Of a DNA stretch of 56,035 bases, positions 45,577 to 55,914 are shown piece after piece. Numbering within the stretch: position 1 is the first letter of the stretch; each line of letters begins with the position of its first letter. Source of the DNA: Myxococcales bacterium. Its GTDB lineage: Bacteria; Myxococcota; UBA727; VGSZ01. Below the pieces are notes generated by a model. It did no database searches. It was not told the origin of the DNA and was given only the letters and a program-made list of their open reading frames with translations. A program made the position numbers and the translations under genes. The DNA is taken from contig JAHFED010000043.1 of NCBI GenBank assembly GCA_023248635.1, positions 1-56,035 of the forward strand. The letters are read 5' to 3'.

Positions 45577-46965
45577 GTGGCTGCTCGCATCTTGGTCTGT
45601 GACGACGAAGAGCTGATTCGATGGTCGTTGAACGAGCACCTGAAAGCGGAGGGCTACGACGTCAGCGAAGCCGCCGACGGCGTTGACGCCCTTGAATTGA
45701 TCGATCGCGCCCCGCCGGATGCGCTGATTGTCGACCTCAAGATGCCCAGGCTCGATGGCATGTCGGTGCTGCGTCGGCTGAAAGAAGAGGGCCACCCTTT
45801 TCCGGTCATCGTGATCACTGCCCATGGCGCCCTCGATTCCGCCATCGAAGCGACGAAGTTGGGCGCGGCCGGCTATTTGTCCAAGCCCTTCGATCTGCGC
45901 GAGGTGTCGTTGCTGCTCGAGAAGGTGCTCGAGAACGACCGGCTCACGAGCGAGGTGCGTTGGCTGCGCGATCGCGTCACTTCCGGCTACGAGCGGCTCA
46001 TCGGTGCGTCGCCGGCGATGCAGAAGGTGTTTGAAACTTTGACGCGCTTGGAGACCGTCGCTGCACCCACGGTCCTCATCACCGGCGAGAGCGGCACAGG
46101 CAAGGACCTCGTGGCCCAGGCCATTCACGCCCGCGGGCCGCGCAAGAAACAGCCCTACATGGAGATCGATTGCGCGGCGATGCCCGAGACCTTGATCGAG
46201 AGCGAGCTCTTCGGCCATGAAAAGGGATCGTTCACCGACGCCCGCCAGACCAAACGCGGCCTCTTCGAGGTCGCCGCCGGCGGCGTGCTTTTTCTCGACG
46301 AGATCGGCGAGATGAGCATCGGCACCCAAGCCAAGCTGCTGCGGGCGCTCGAGAACCGGCGCTTCAAGCGCGTCGGCGGCGTCACCGAGATCCAATTGGA
46401 CGCCGCCATCGTCGCCGCCACCAACCGCGATCTCCGCAAGGAAGTGAAGGCGGGCCGCTTTCGCGAAGATCTGTTCTTCCGCCTCAACGTTGTGCCCCTC
46501 GAGATCCCGCCCCTGCGGCGTCGACCTCAAGATGTCGAGGCCATCACCCTGGCTCTCGTCGAGCGCACCGCCCGCGAACTGGGCCGCACCATCCCCGGCG
46601 TCTCGTCCGAGGCCATCGAGGCGCTTCGGGCCTACCCGTGGCACGGCAATGTTCGCGAGCTGAGAAACGTGGTCGAACGGGTGGTGATCCTCAAGGGCGA
46701 CGACGACGTCATCCAGCTTGACGAGCTCCCCATCGAGATCCGTTCGACCCGGCCGGGGCTACAGGCCTGTCCCTTCGAGCTGCCCGAGGAGGGCGTCGAT
46801 CTGGCTGCGGTCGAGCGGGGGCTCGTCGAGCAGGCCCTCGCACGCACCCAGGGCAACCAGACTCGGGCTGCGAAGTTGCTCGGCATCAGTCGCTTCGCGC
46901 TGCGCCACCGCATCGACAAGCACGGCGTGGCCGAGGCGGCGAAGACGTCGTCGCTGGCGGATTGA
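45577..46965 (+). CDS. NtrC-type sigma-54 response regulator
   Basis: A 462-residue activator: receiver with phospho-acceptor Asp53 (IVDLKMPRLDG) and lysine in YLSKPFD, then the AAA+ domain with GESGTGK, the sigma-54 contact loop as GSFTDA, FLDEIGEM and FREDLFFRLNVVPL, then a Fis-type helix-turn-helix (GNQTRAAKLLGISRFALRHR). GTG 45577 follows GGAGG. Its stop codon directly abuts that of the globin-coupled histidine kinase on the other strand, which is its likely partner. Candidate targets with sigma-54 promoters lie on both sides. Confidence 0.96.
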   Translation: MAARILVCDDEELIRWSLNEHLKAEGYDVSEAADGVDALELIDRAPPDALIVDLKMPRLDGMSVLRRLKEEGHPFPVIVITAHGALDSAIEATKLGAAGYLSKPFDLREVSLLLEKVLENDRLTSEVRWLRDRVTSGYERLIGASPAMQKVFETLTRLETVAAPTVLITGESGTGKDLVAQAIHARGPRKKQPYMEIDCAAMPETLIESELFGHEKGSFTDARQTKRGLFEVAAGGVLFLDEIGEMSIGTQAKLLRALENRRFKRVGGVTEIQLDAAIVAATNRDLRKEVKAGRFREDLFFRLNVVPLEIPPLRRRPQDVEAITLALVERTARELGRTIPGVSSEAIEALRAYPWHGNVRELRNVVERVVILKGDDDVIQLDELPIEIRSTRPGLQACPFELPEEGVDLAAVERGLVEQALARTQGNQTRAAKLLGISRFALRHRIDKHGVAEAAKTSSLAD

Positions 46966-48540
46966 TCAGTTCTTCGACACCGGCTCGCTGCTGGTGGGAA
47001 GGCGCACGGAAAAGGTGGCGCCCCCCCGCGGCGAGGTCTCCAGCTCAAGCGAGCCCCTCATGGCCTGCATCATCTTGCGGGCAATGGGCAACCCGAGGCC
47101 CGTTCCGCGCGTCTTGGTCGTAAAGAAGGGCTCGAAGACGCGATGGCGTTCCTCGAGCGGAATGCCGGGGCCGTCGTCGTCGACGTCGACGCTGCCGGCG
47201 GCCACCTTCACGATCACCTCGTGGGCGCCCGCCTGCCAGGCGTTTTGCACGAGGTTCAAGAGCACTTGGCCCAAGAGCGCGGCGTCGCCGAACGCCTCGC
47301 CCCCGCCTTCGACCTGCGCTGACTTGCCGGTGCTGGCGCTGGCCTCGGCGACGGCCCCGCGGGCGGCGTTGGCGAGGTCGATGCTGCGGTTCTGCGCCGT
47401 GATCGGGCGGGCGAAGCTCAGCAGGTCTCCCACCAGAGAGCCGAGGCGCTGGATCTGTTGCTGAACCTTGCCGAGGGCGACGCGGCGGGGGTCGCCCTCG
47501 GGCAGCGAAGCTGCGACGACCTGCACCGTCCCCGAGATGCCGGCGAGGGGATTCCTGATCTCGTGGGCCACCGAGGCTGCCATCGTGCCCAGCCGCGCCA
47601 GGTGCTCGGCCTGTTTGGCGCGGGCCTCGGAGGCGAGGGTGTCGGTGAGGTCTTCGATGTGAATGAGGGCGTTGGCCAGCGGATGGTTCAAGGGGATGAC
47701 GGCGATGCGCAGCGTGCGCGGCGTTCCGCCAATGTTGACGTCGACGCGAGGCAAGACGATCTCGCCGCCGGTCATGGTTGCCCGGGCGAGGTGGGTTGTG
47801 AGCTCGGCCCTGTCGACGACCTCTTTGTGGAGGGCCTGCTCGAGCGGCAGCCCGTTGCCGAGCTTGCCGGGAAAGAGATCGTTCCAGGGCATCGTCGACG
47901 TCGCTACCCTCCCCTCTTTGTCGACCAGCAACACCGTGGTGGGCAGATGCGAGATGAGAATGTCGCGCAGCCCCTCGAGGCCCTGCTTCTCGCGGGCCTC
48001 GATGTAGGTCCCCAGCATGATCGCCAGCTCGATGTCAGCGATTCGCCGCAGCGATCGAGCTGTGGCCTCGGCAGCGGCGCGGTCGACGTTGTCGAAGAAG
48101 CTGGCCGCGATGCTGTGCAGGTCCTCCATCAGGCGGTTCATGGCCGTGAACATGTATTGCGAGGGCAGTCCCACTTTCACGTGAACCTGACCGATGCGAC
48201 GGCGCTGCTCGTAGTAGGTGTGGTCCCACGGACCCGCGAGCAGCTCGTCGATCCAACGCATCAGCGTGAGCTTGAGGCGCTCGACCTGCGCGAGGTCGGC
48301 GAACACCGCTCGCGCGTCCGGGAAGCGCAGCACGATCTCGTAGAAGCGTTCGACGATCTGACGTTTCTGCGACTCCACGTGCGGCTTCAGCGCCCGCAAG
48401 CGTTCCGCGTCGGCGTCGTCGAAGCCGACATAGGCTTTGAGCTCGTCAAAGGGGTGCACGGGCGGGGAAATACCGCCAAACGCGGACGAGGCGTAGGGCC
48501 AAGGCAGCGGCTGAAAGGCGATGCCCGGGCGGGCGGCCAA
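46966..48540 (-). CDS. Globin-coupled sensor histidine kinase
   Basis: A 524-residue kinase. Residues 28-185 form a protoglobin-type sensor with proximal histidine about H120 (RRIGQVHVKVGLPSQYM), so it should bind haem and gases such as oxygen. A PAS-like region follows (about 190-300), then HisKA with H326 (SVAHEIRNPLAG) and a HATPase domain (DDDGPGIP, TTKTRGTGLGLPIA). No membrane segment. TTG 48540 opens the frame. GTG 48459 is another start. It follows the hemerythrin gene by 44 bp, so it may be the last gene of the usp-cupin-hemerythrin-kinase unit. Confidence 0.93.
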   Translation of the reverse strand: MAARPGIAFQPLPWPYASSAFGGISPPVHPFDELKAYVGFDDADAERLRALKPHVESQKRQIVERFYEIVLRFPDARAVFADLAQVERLKLTLMRWIDELLAGPWDHTYYEQRRRIGQVHVKVGLPSQYMFTAMNRLMEDLHSIAASFFDNVDRAAAEATARSLRRIADIELAIMLGTYIEAREKQGLEGLRDILISHLPTTVLLVDKEGRVATSTMPWNDLFPGKLGNGLPLEQALHKEVVDRAELTTHLARATMTGGEIVLPRVDVNIGGTPRTLRIAVIPLNHPLANALIHIEDLTDTLASEARAKQAEHLARLGTMAASVAHEIRNPLAGISGTVQVVAASLPEGDPRRVALGKVQQQIQRLGSLVGDLLSFARPITAQNRSIDLANAARGAVAEASASTGKSAQVEGGGEAFGDAALLGQVLLNLVQNAWQAGAHEVIVKVAAGSVDVDDDGPGIPLEERHRVFEPFFTTKTRGTGLGLPIARKMMQAMRGSLELETSPRGGATFSVRLPTSSEPVSKN

Positions 48541-48584
48541 GGGCGCCGCCGTCGTCGCTGCCGGGGCAGGGTCCCTCGGCTGCT

Positions 48585-49130
48585 TCAGGGGGGGCTCTCC
48601 TTTTGTGTGAAACGTCGCAGCCGGCGGCAGTGCACCTCGATCGCCATCTCTTCGAGCTCGCCGGGCGACAGGAGCTCAAATGCGGCAGGAAAGATCTCCT
48701 TCTCTTCCCGCTGCAGGTGGGGCTCGAGCACACGCCGCAGCTCCCACGCCGCCGACCGCAAGAGCTCCGCATCGGGGGCAGCACCAGCGAAGCTCAACTC
48801 GCGCAGGTGAAAGAGCACCGCGGCGACGGCGACATCCATCTTGCTGTGCTCTGCGCCACAGGCCTCGATCGCCACTTGCAAGCTCCGGCGCAGCCGCAGC
48901 AAGCGGGGCAGCAGCGATTTGCTTTCGTCGTCGTCGTGCCACCGCATCGGGCCGCAAAAAAAGTCGTAGAGCGCCGCGGTCTTGATGACGTCGACGAGGC
49001 CAGCAGACGCCAGGCTCGCGGTCTCATCAAAAACCGACAGCGATGCGCGGATGCTGCGGTGAAACGCGAGCAGGTTCTCGAGAACCGCGTTCTTCTTCGT
49101 CGGCGACGTCACCAGCTCCGCTGCCGTCAT
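48585..49130 (-). CDS. Hemerythrin-like HHE domain protein
   Basis: A 181-residue four-helix protein. Candidate di-iron ligands are LLAFHRSIRAS, MRWHDDDESKSLLPRL and LEPHLQREEKEIFPAAFELL, with further histidines between. Hemerythrins bind oxygen or respond to redox and NO. The start overlaps the cupin stop by ATGA (49127-49130). Next to a globin sensor kinase it supports an oxygen-related role. Confidence 0.88.
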   Translation of the reverse strand: MTAAELVTSPTKKNAVLENLLAFHRSIRASLSVFDETASLASAGLVDVIKTAALYDFFCGPMRWHDDDESKSLLPRLLRLRRSLQVAIEACGAEHSKMDVAVAAVLFHLRELSFAGAAPDAELLRSAAWELRRVLEPHLQREEKEIFPAAFELLSPGELEEMAIEVHCRRLRRFTQKESPP

Positions 49131-49432
49131 GCCGTCGCTCGCACACCCGACCCGATGTGATGGTCGGTGGCGATGCTCGCGTGGGTCACCACGACCTGGA
49201 GATCGTCGTCGGCCTCGACGGCATGCTCGACGTTGGCCGGCACCGAAAGGGCCACACCAGCGACGAGGGAGTGCACCTCGCCGTTCATGGTCCAGCGGCC
49301 GGATCCGCGTGTGCAAACGACGACCATGTGATCGGGCACTCGGTGCGCTTTCAGCGATACATGGGGAGCAAAGGTGAGCCGCGCAACATGCAGGCCCCGC
49401 AAAGACTCGATGTCCTCTTTCTTGATGTTCAC
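49127..49432 (-). CDS. Small cupin-domain protein
   Basis: A 101-residue cupin starting at GTG 49432 after AAGGAG. VSLKAHRVPDHMVVVCTRGS and VHSLVAGVALSVPANVEHAV hold the conserved histidines. Overlaps hemerythrin start by ATGA and follows usp by 17 bp. Probably an oxygen- or metal-linked binding protein. Substrate unknown. Confidence 0.87.
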   Translation of the reverse strand: MNIKKEDIESLRGLHVARLTFAPHVSLKAHRVPDHMVVVCTRGSGRWTMNGEVHSLVAGVALSVPANVEHAVEADDDLQVVVTHASIATDHHIGSGVRATA

Positions 49433-49449
49433 AGTGTCTCCTTCTTTCT

Positions 49450-49890
49450 TCAATGAAGAATGGGCGCTTTGACGACGACGACGGGCACGGTCGCTCGGTG
49501 AACCACGGCTTCGGCCACCGAGCCGAGCACGAGCCGCTTGATGCCTTTGCGGTCGTGGGTGCCGACGACGATGTGACCAGCGCTCTGACGCTCGGCCTCT
49601 TCCAGGATGCGGGCCTGGGGGTCGCCCGGCAGCACTTCGACGTCGACGGACAGACCTGGATGTTGGGCGCAGATTCGGTGGGCGATGGTGCGCAGCATGA
49701 CTCGCTTTTCTTCTTCGACGGCGAAGGTCTCTTTGCCATCGCGCTCGAAAGGCGCGCGCTCCTCGCGGGGATGAACGTGGAGCATCAGCAGTCGACCTCC
49801 GCAGTTGCTGGCCAGCTCGGCGGCCTCGGCGGCGGCGGCGTTGCTGAGGTCGGTGAGGTCGTGGGCGACGAGCCAAAGTTGAGTTGTCAT
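49450..49890 (-). CDS. Universal stress protein (UspA family)
   Basis: A 146-residue UspA protein beginning MTTQLWLVAHDLTDLSNAAA with ARILEEAERQSAGHIVVGTH and LGSVAEAVVHRATVPVVVV. The first gene of a four-gene unit (usp, cupin, hemerythrin, globin kinase). AGGA lies 8 bases before the ATG. A strong sigma-54 promoter match lies 26 bases before the start. Confidence 0.94.
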   Translation of the reverse strand: MTTQLWLVAHDLTDLSNAAAAEAAELASNCGGRLLMLHVHPREERAPFERDGKETFAVEEEKRVMLRTIAHRICAQHPGLSVDVEVLPGDPQARILEEAERQSAGHIVVGTHDRKGIKRLVLGSVAEAVVHRATVPVVVVKAPILH

Positions 49891-49915
49891 GGGCGTGGTC
49901 CTCGTCGGAGCGAAA

Positions 49916-49931
49916 CGCAAGCGCCGTTCCA
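49916..49931 (-). promoter_or_regulatory. Sigma-54 (-24/-12) promoter for usp-cupin-hemerythrin-kinase
   Basis: On the minus strand TGGAACG-GCGC-TTGCG matches TGGCACG-N4-TTGCW except for one base in the first box and the last base. GG and GC are correctly spaced. Start of transcription near 49906 gives a short leader of about 15 bases that still holds the AGGA. Confidence 0.7.
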
Positions 49932-50082
49932 ACTGCGCGCAGCCAGGGGTGGCGCCCGGCCACCGATGTTGGCCTCGGGTGCGGGCGGAAGCGCTCGTCA
50001 GGGGAGCGTTTTCGCTCGGCGTGCCGGCGGCGTGCGGGCCGACGTACTTCCTGCTTTGCGCCGTTGGCTCGGCACGACGCCG

Positions 50083-51416
50083 TCAGAGACGCCCAGCGGC
50101 CTTGAGCGCGAGGTAGGCATCGACGGCGAGAGCGGCGGCGCGAGGGGCGGGAGCGTCGACGACGACGGCGCCGGCGGCTTCGAGGGCGGCGAGCGCGCGC
50201 TTGCGGTGTTGCAGCAGCCTCGCGGCGGCGGCGGGGACCGCAGCTCCCAGGGGATCGGCGGCGTCGGTCGGCGCGCGGGCCAGGCGGGACAAGCCCGGGT
50301 CCGCCAGCGCCAAGACCACCACGAGATGGCGGCCGCGCAGGCCGAGCAAGGCATGGGCGAGGGCTCGCGCGGAGGCTTCGTCGACGACGTCGGTGATGAC
50401 GCAGAGCAGGGCGCGCCTCTTCAAGCGCGCCGACAGAAAGCCGGGCAAGAGCTGATAGGCGGCCTCCAGGGGCAGGGCGCCGACGTCGGCGGTGACGTCG
50501 GCGACGCGCTTGAGCATGGACTTGCCCGCGCGGGGCGCTTCCCAGGCCACGATTTCGTCCTGCAACACGCCGATGCCACAGCGGTCTCCTTTCAACAGGG
50601 CTGCCGCACACAGCACCAGCGCGCTGTTGACCGCGACCTCGAAGCGGTCTTCGGGCTCGCCTGCGGTAGGAGGCTCGTTGCGCCCGCACAACTGACGGCC
50701 GCCGTCGACGACGACGACGACGTCTTGGCGGGTCTCTGGCACCAGGTCTTTCACGATGAGGTTGCCCTTGCGGGCGCTGGCTTTCCAGTCAACGAGGCGT
50801 ACATCGTCGCCCCGTCGGTATTCGCGTAGGGAGTCGAAGTCGCGGCCGCGTTCGATGGCGCGTTTTCGGCGGCCGCCCTCGCTGTCGCGTCCTTGTACGA
50901 GGCGCACCGCGCGCTCCATCACCAAAGCGAGATCGGCGGAGACGGCGAATTCACTCTCGAGCTCGCGTCTTTGACGACGACGAATCAGACCGAGGGGTCC
51001 CAAGGTGCGCACGGCCAGGCGCCCCAGGCGGTGTCGTCCGCGTTTCAAGAAGGTGCGCGGGGCCACCAAGGTGAGCGACTCCCCGGGAGCCAGCTGGGCA
51101 TCGAGCTGTACCCAGGCATCGGTCACGTGCGGCAAGGTATCGGTGATCTCGATCGCCGTGGCACGGCGCAAGTGAGAGGGAGCTTCGACGACGACGCCGA
51201 CGTCGACGCTGCGCCTTTCGATCACGCGCTCTGGCAGGACCCGGTGGATCTTCAAGTCGCGCGGCGACCCCGCCAGCACCGCGTCGGCGATGGCGGCGAC
51301 CAAGACACCAGCGAGTGCTGCGGGTGCAGCAGCGCCGACCGCCGGCACCGCCAGCCCCAAAGAGCCGACGACGACGACGACGACGACGCACCACAGCAGG
51401 CGCTCGGTGGGCTCGA

Positions 51417-51420
<4 letters not shown>
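50083..51420 (-). CDS. DUF58 domain protein
   Basis: A 445-residue protein with two N-terminal membrane helices, one containing seven valines from a GTC run, then a beta-rich part and the DUF58 domain ([37 protein letters not shown]) with a vWA-like fold. The partner of MoxR ATPases: together they form chaperone-like units for envelope proteins. Overlaps the MoxR stop by ATGA. 49932-50082 upstream of its stop contains only a small GAGCG-TTTT-CGCTC hairpin near 50003. Confidence 0.93.
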
Positions 51421-52365
<945 letters not shown>

Positions 52366-52379
<14 letters not shown>

Positions 52380-53400
52380 CATCGTCCTCGTTCGGCGGTG
52401 TGGTGATCGGCACGACGGCGCGCTGGTCATCGTGAAGGGACCGGAGGTCAGAGAGAAGCCCGTCTGGTGCTGGGGTTCGCGCGTTCTGTTCGTGCAGCAG
52501 CACCGCCAACGCCCGCACCCGGGCCTGGGCGGCCGGGGCACCGTCGACGTCGTCGCAGCCAGCATCACCCTTTCTGGGCGCCAGCGACAACAAAGAGAGG
52601 GGCACCAAGAGGCAGAGGCAGAGCGCGGCCGTGAGGGGTCCGGGCCCTTGCAACAGCGAGCGGGCGACGGCGGCACGCCCCCGGCTCTTGTGGTGGCGTT
52701 CATCAAAGACCACGCGCCGATTGCCCACCAGCCACAAGGCGAAGGCGGCGGACTGCTCGAGCCCCAGGCCATCGTTGCTAAAGGTGCTGGCGCTGGCGAC
52801 GACGACGACATCTCCCTTGCCCATGCCCTTGACGACGGCCACCACGCCGTCGCCTTCGGCGGTCAGCAGCAGCGGAACCAGGCCGGCCTTGTCTTTCAAA
52901 CGCAGGCGCGCGCGATCGCGCACGTAGACCGGCGAGGGCACGGGCTCCATGGTCGCTGTCGCCGTCGTCGGAGCCGTGGCTTCGTCGACCTCATCGATCT
53001 CGACGCCCAGGGTGAGGAGCAGAGGGTTGAGACGCTTGCGGCGGGCGCTGTGGGCGTCGCCGACGACGACGACGCGGGCCCCACGGGTCGCCGCCTGCCA
53101 CAGCTCCTCGATTTCGGCTGGCGCATAGCCGCTGCGCTCGGCAGGTCCGACGATGATGCAATCGCCCTCAGCGCGATCCTTGAGGTCAGCGGTGCTGACG
53201 ACGTCGACCTTGTGCCCCCGGGCCTCGAGCAACAAGCGCAGCGCCAGGAAGCCCCTGGGCGCACCGTTGTCGACGACGGCCGAAGGATCGGAGCGGCCGG
53301 CGGGTCCAGCGCCCTTCAGCAGCAGGCCGCCGACGAGGACGATGAAGGTCGCCACGCCCAGGGCACGCAGGGGACCAGAGCCGGCCGACGCGGCGCTCAA
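52366..53400 (-). CDS. DUF4350 domain membrane protein
   Basis: A 344-residue protein starting at TTG 53400 (overlapping the previous stop as TTGA). One N-terminal helix ([18 protein letters not shown]), a GATase1-like DUF4350 domain ([57 protein letters not shown]) and a second membrane helix ([19 protein letters not shown]) before a cytoplasmic tail. Standard member of the MoxR/DUF58 operon. Confidence 0.9.
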
Positions 53401-54269
53401 GCTCGTCCCGCTCGGGCGGCGCGCAAGAGCACGCCAGCAGCTTCGTCGACGTCGATGAGGAGGGCCCGCGCAGCGGCGGCGTCGGCACGACCGGCGTAGA
53501 AGGCGGCATCGAAGCGAGAGAGGGCGGGAGCAACGGCCGCACCCAGTCCGCCGAGGCGCTGGAGGATCTCGGTGCTGGTGCGTGAGGGTGTGACGGCGTC
53601 GCGGTCTTCCTCGCCGACACGGGCGAGCAAGGCCGCGCGCAGCAGGAGCAAAGCGCGCCGAGCAGTGACGTCGTCATCGACGAGGGGTAGGGCTTCGGCC
53701 CGCCACGCGGCAAAGGCCTTCAGGCGCTGTCGTTCGACGCGCGCACCGACACTGGTCTGGTGGTAATCCGCGGCGCGACGAGAGCGGCGCAGCAGCTGAA
53801 TCGCCACGACGACGCCGACGATGGCGAGGAGGCTCAAGTACACGACACGGGTGTTGTCGGCGAAGAGCTGCATGCCATCGCTCTCGAGCAAGGCCTCGAT
53901 CCATTTCCAGATGCGATCGAGGAGCTTGTCGGAGAAGTCGTCCTCGGTGCGCAAGCCCCGGAAGCGCGAAGCGCGCAGCAGCTCTTGCACCTCGAGGGCG
54001 GCGCCGACGTCGACGCTGGGTCCGGCCCCACAAGCGGTGTGGATGGCGGTCGCGGCGCTGTCGACGGCGGCCTCCAAGCGTGCCTCGCGACCAATGTCGT
54101 CGCGCGCTCGCACCGCCACAGCTGCTGGCAGCGACGCGAGCAGGCCCTCGATCGTCGCTGGTGCCACCACCGGGCTGCTGCGGGCCCCCTCCAAACGCCG
54201 GGCAGCCTCGGCGCACCACGGCGGCGGCGCGGCGGCCAACAGCTGCACGACGACGACGACGGCGATCAC
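53397..54269 (-). CDS. DUF4129 domain membrane protein
   Basis: A 290-residue protein starting at GTG 54269 (VIAVVVVVQLLAAAPP), with a signal-like N-terminus, one central membrane helix (VVYLSLLAIVGVVVAIQLLR) and a C-terminal DUF4129 region (TARRALLLLRAALLARVGEE, TSTEILQRLGGLG). In MoxR operons this gene usually sits with DUF58 and DUF4350. GAGGG precedes the start. Upstream sequence reads open but lacks family similarity. Confidence 0.82.
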   Translation of the reverse strand: MIAVVVVVQLLAAAPPPWCAEAARRLEGARSSPVVAPATIEGLLASLPAAVAVRARDDIGREARLEAAVDSAATAIHTACGAGPSVDVGAALEVQELLRASRFRGLRTEDDFSDKLLDRIWKWIEALLESDGMQLFADNTRVVYLSLLAIVGVVVAIQLLRRSRRAADYHQTSVGARVERQRLKAFAAWRAEALPLVDDDVTARRALLLLRAALLARVGEEDRDAVTPSRTSTEILQRLGGLGAAVAPALSRFDAAFYAGRADAAAARALLIDVDEAAGVLLRAARAGRA

Positions 54270-54396
54270 GACGCCGCCCTCTTGGTGATGAACGACGAGC
54301 CGAAGCAGGAAGGGGGAGGGGTCGGGCCGCGCGCGGCACAAGCTCCGCGGGCAGTGCCAGCTCCGCGCGTGCGCAGCGCATTCACCCAATCAAAAA

Positions 54397-55341
54397 TCAA
54401 GAGGAAATACCTTCGTATCGAACCCGCAAATCAAAAGCAAAGAAGCACAAGAGCAACCCAGAAAAAGGGATAACGGCGGCGTTCGTGATAACTTCCAACA
54501 ATCCAAAAGGAACCATGAACCAAACGGGCATTTCAGCGAGCCCCGGAAAAGACCCGTCCGCCAAAGACCAGCCGGTGAGCACGGCCATGGCCAAGCGGGG
54601 CCCGAGGAAGAGCGATTGCAACACCCCCGACAGGGCCATGCCGACGAGAAAGAGCACGCTCAAGCGAAACTTGGGGGTCTCGAAAAAGGGCAGGCCGCGC
54701 GCGGCCGTGAGCTCCGACGACCTGCCCAGGGCGCCGAAGAAGGAGCGCTCTTCGACGACGACGGCGGGACCATACAGCGACCAGCGCAGCGTCAGGACGA
54801 TGAAGCTCGACAGCGCGCCGACGACGCCGACGACGGCGCCGACCGCGATCAGCGCCGGCTGTCCCAGTGACAAGGCCACAAAGCCCGCCAGCACCATGGG
54901 GACGGCGGCGACGACTGTGCCGACCAGCATCACGACCACGAGGAAGAGCAATCCGGTGGTGATGATGGCGGCGCCTCGTTCGCCGAGCTTGGCCAGGGCG
55001 CGGCGCACGCTGGGGACGCGGCCGCGGCAGAGGTCGTCGCCCACCGCGATGACGGCACCCGACAAGAGCAGCTGAAGGAAAAAGGAGCCCGTGAAAAAGC
55101 CGACCCCAGCGCCGCACCAGGGCAGCGAGCCCAAGAGCGCGTCGCCATTGGCATGTTGGGGGTCGCCGATGGCGGGGGTCACGCGCATCAAGAACGACTG
55201 GGCCACCTCGCGCAAAAAGAGATCGACGGCACAAAAGGGCACCGCGAGGGTGAAGATGAGGGCGAAAGACGAGCGCAGGGCCGTGACGGCGTCGGAGATG
55301 ATCTCCCCGGTGCTGCGGGGCGTGTGAATGTCGTCGGACAT
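54397..55341 (-). CDS. Integral membrane protein (DUF7847-like) of the MoxR operon
   Basis: A 314-residue protein with six or so helices (SSFALIFTLAVPFCAVDLFL, AAIITTGLLFLVVVMLVGTV, GLLEVITNAAVIPFSGLLLC) beginning STGEIISDAVTALRS, the layout of glycerophosphoryl diester phosphodiesterase membrane-domain proteins often found at the head of MoxR/DUF4129 operons. The 127-bp gap to the next gene is relatively AT-rich. Confidence 0.85.
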   Translation of the reverse strand: MSDDIHTPRSTGEIISDAVTALRSSFALIFTLAVPFCAVDLFLREVAQSFLMRVTPAIGDPQHANGDALLGSLPWCGAGVGFFTGSFFLQLLLSGAVIAVGDDLCRGRVPSVRRALAKLGERGAAIITTGLLFLVVVMLVGTVVAAVPMVLAGFVALSLGQPALIAVGAVVGVVGALSSFIVLTLRWSLYGPAVVVEERSFFGALGRSSELTAARGLPFFETPKFRLSVLFLVGMALSGVLQSLFLGPRLAMAVLTGWSLADGSFPGLAEMPVWFMVPFGLLEVITNAAVIPFSGLLLCFFAFDLRVRYEGISS

Positions 55342-55350
55342 GGGGCGACA

Positions 55351-55671
55351 CTACAGCCCCTTCGGCTTCGTTGGAGCGAGGAGAGCATCGAGCAGCTGGG
55401 GGAATGCCCACAAGGGATCCAGCGTTTGCGCCGTGTCAACGGCGCAAGGCAGGAAGCACTTTGTCGACGACGGTTGGCAGGGCCCCGCTTTCGGTCGCCC
55501 CCGGTGTGGCGCTGGGGTGCAAAAGGCCGTGGCGCCGTCTGGGCCCTTGTAGGTGACGTCGAGGTCCGCGACCTCAGCGAGCGCTTCTTGAGTTAGGCCC
55601 AAGCGCAATCGTCGTCGACGGACGTTGGCGGCCACCGATGCGAGCAACGAAGCAAGGCTCGCTTCTGACAC
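55351..55671 (-). pseudogene. Truncated XRE-type helix-turn-helix regulator
   Basis: The first 45 residues are a normal XRE helix-turn-helix (ASVAANVRRRRLRLGLTQEA then LAEVADLDVTY). Just where the family reads the third helix (usually LQRIERG), the frame continues with unrelated sequence (KGPDGATAFC). The remaining 60 residues are Cys/Pro-rich and unstructured. It looks like a rearranged or decayed regulator near the IS element. No other gene is supported in 55672-55914. Confidence 0.55.
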
Positions 55672-55914
55672 ACTGCGACGGTCTCGCGGCCATCACAGTT
55701 GAAACACTGCACATCGTCCGGGTTAGGTTTGGCAGCCGGCATCGCGACCGTCCCCGCGACGGAATCGCCCCGCGGGGGTGTCCGAAGGGGTATCGGCGCA
55801 GTCGGATCGGCCGCATGATGGCCGCTGAGGTGCTTGTGCTGCTGCCGCTTGTGTTGTTCCTTGCCACCGCCGCGTTGCCGACAGGTGTCACCGACCTGTT
55901 CGTTCTTGCCGGGG

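Noticed and set aside
46200-46235. Non-canonical GAFTGA loop (GSFTDA) in the sigma-54 activator as a sign of lost sigma-54 contact
   Set aside because: GAFTDA-type loops occur in working NtrC-family proteins and the conserved Phe-Thr is kept.
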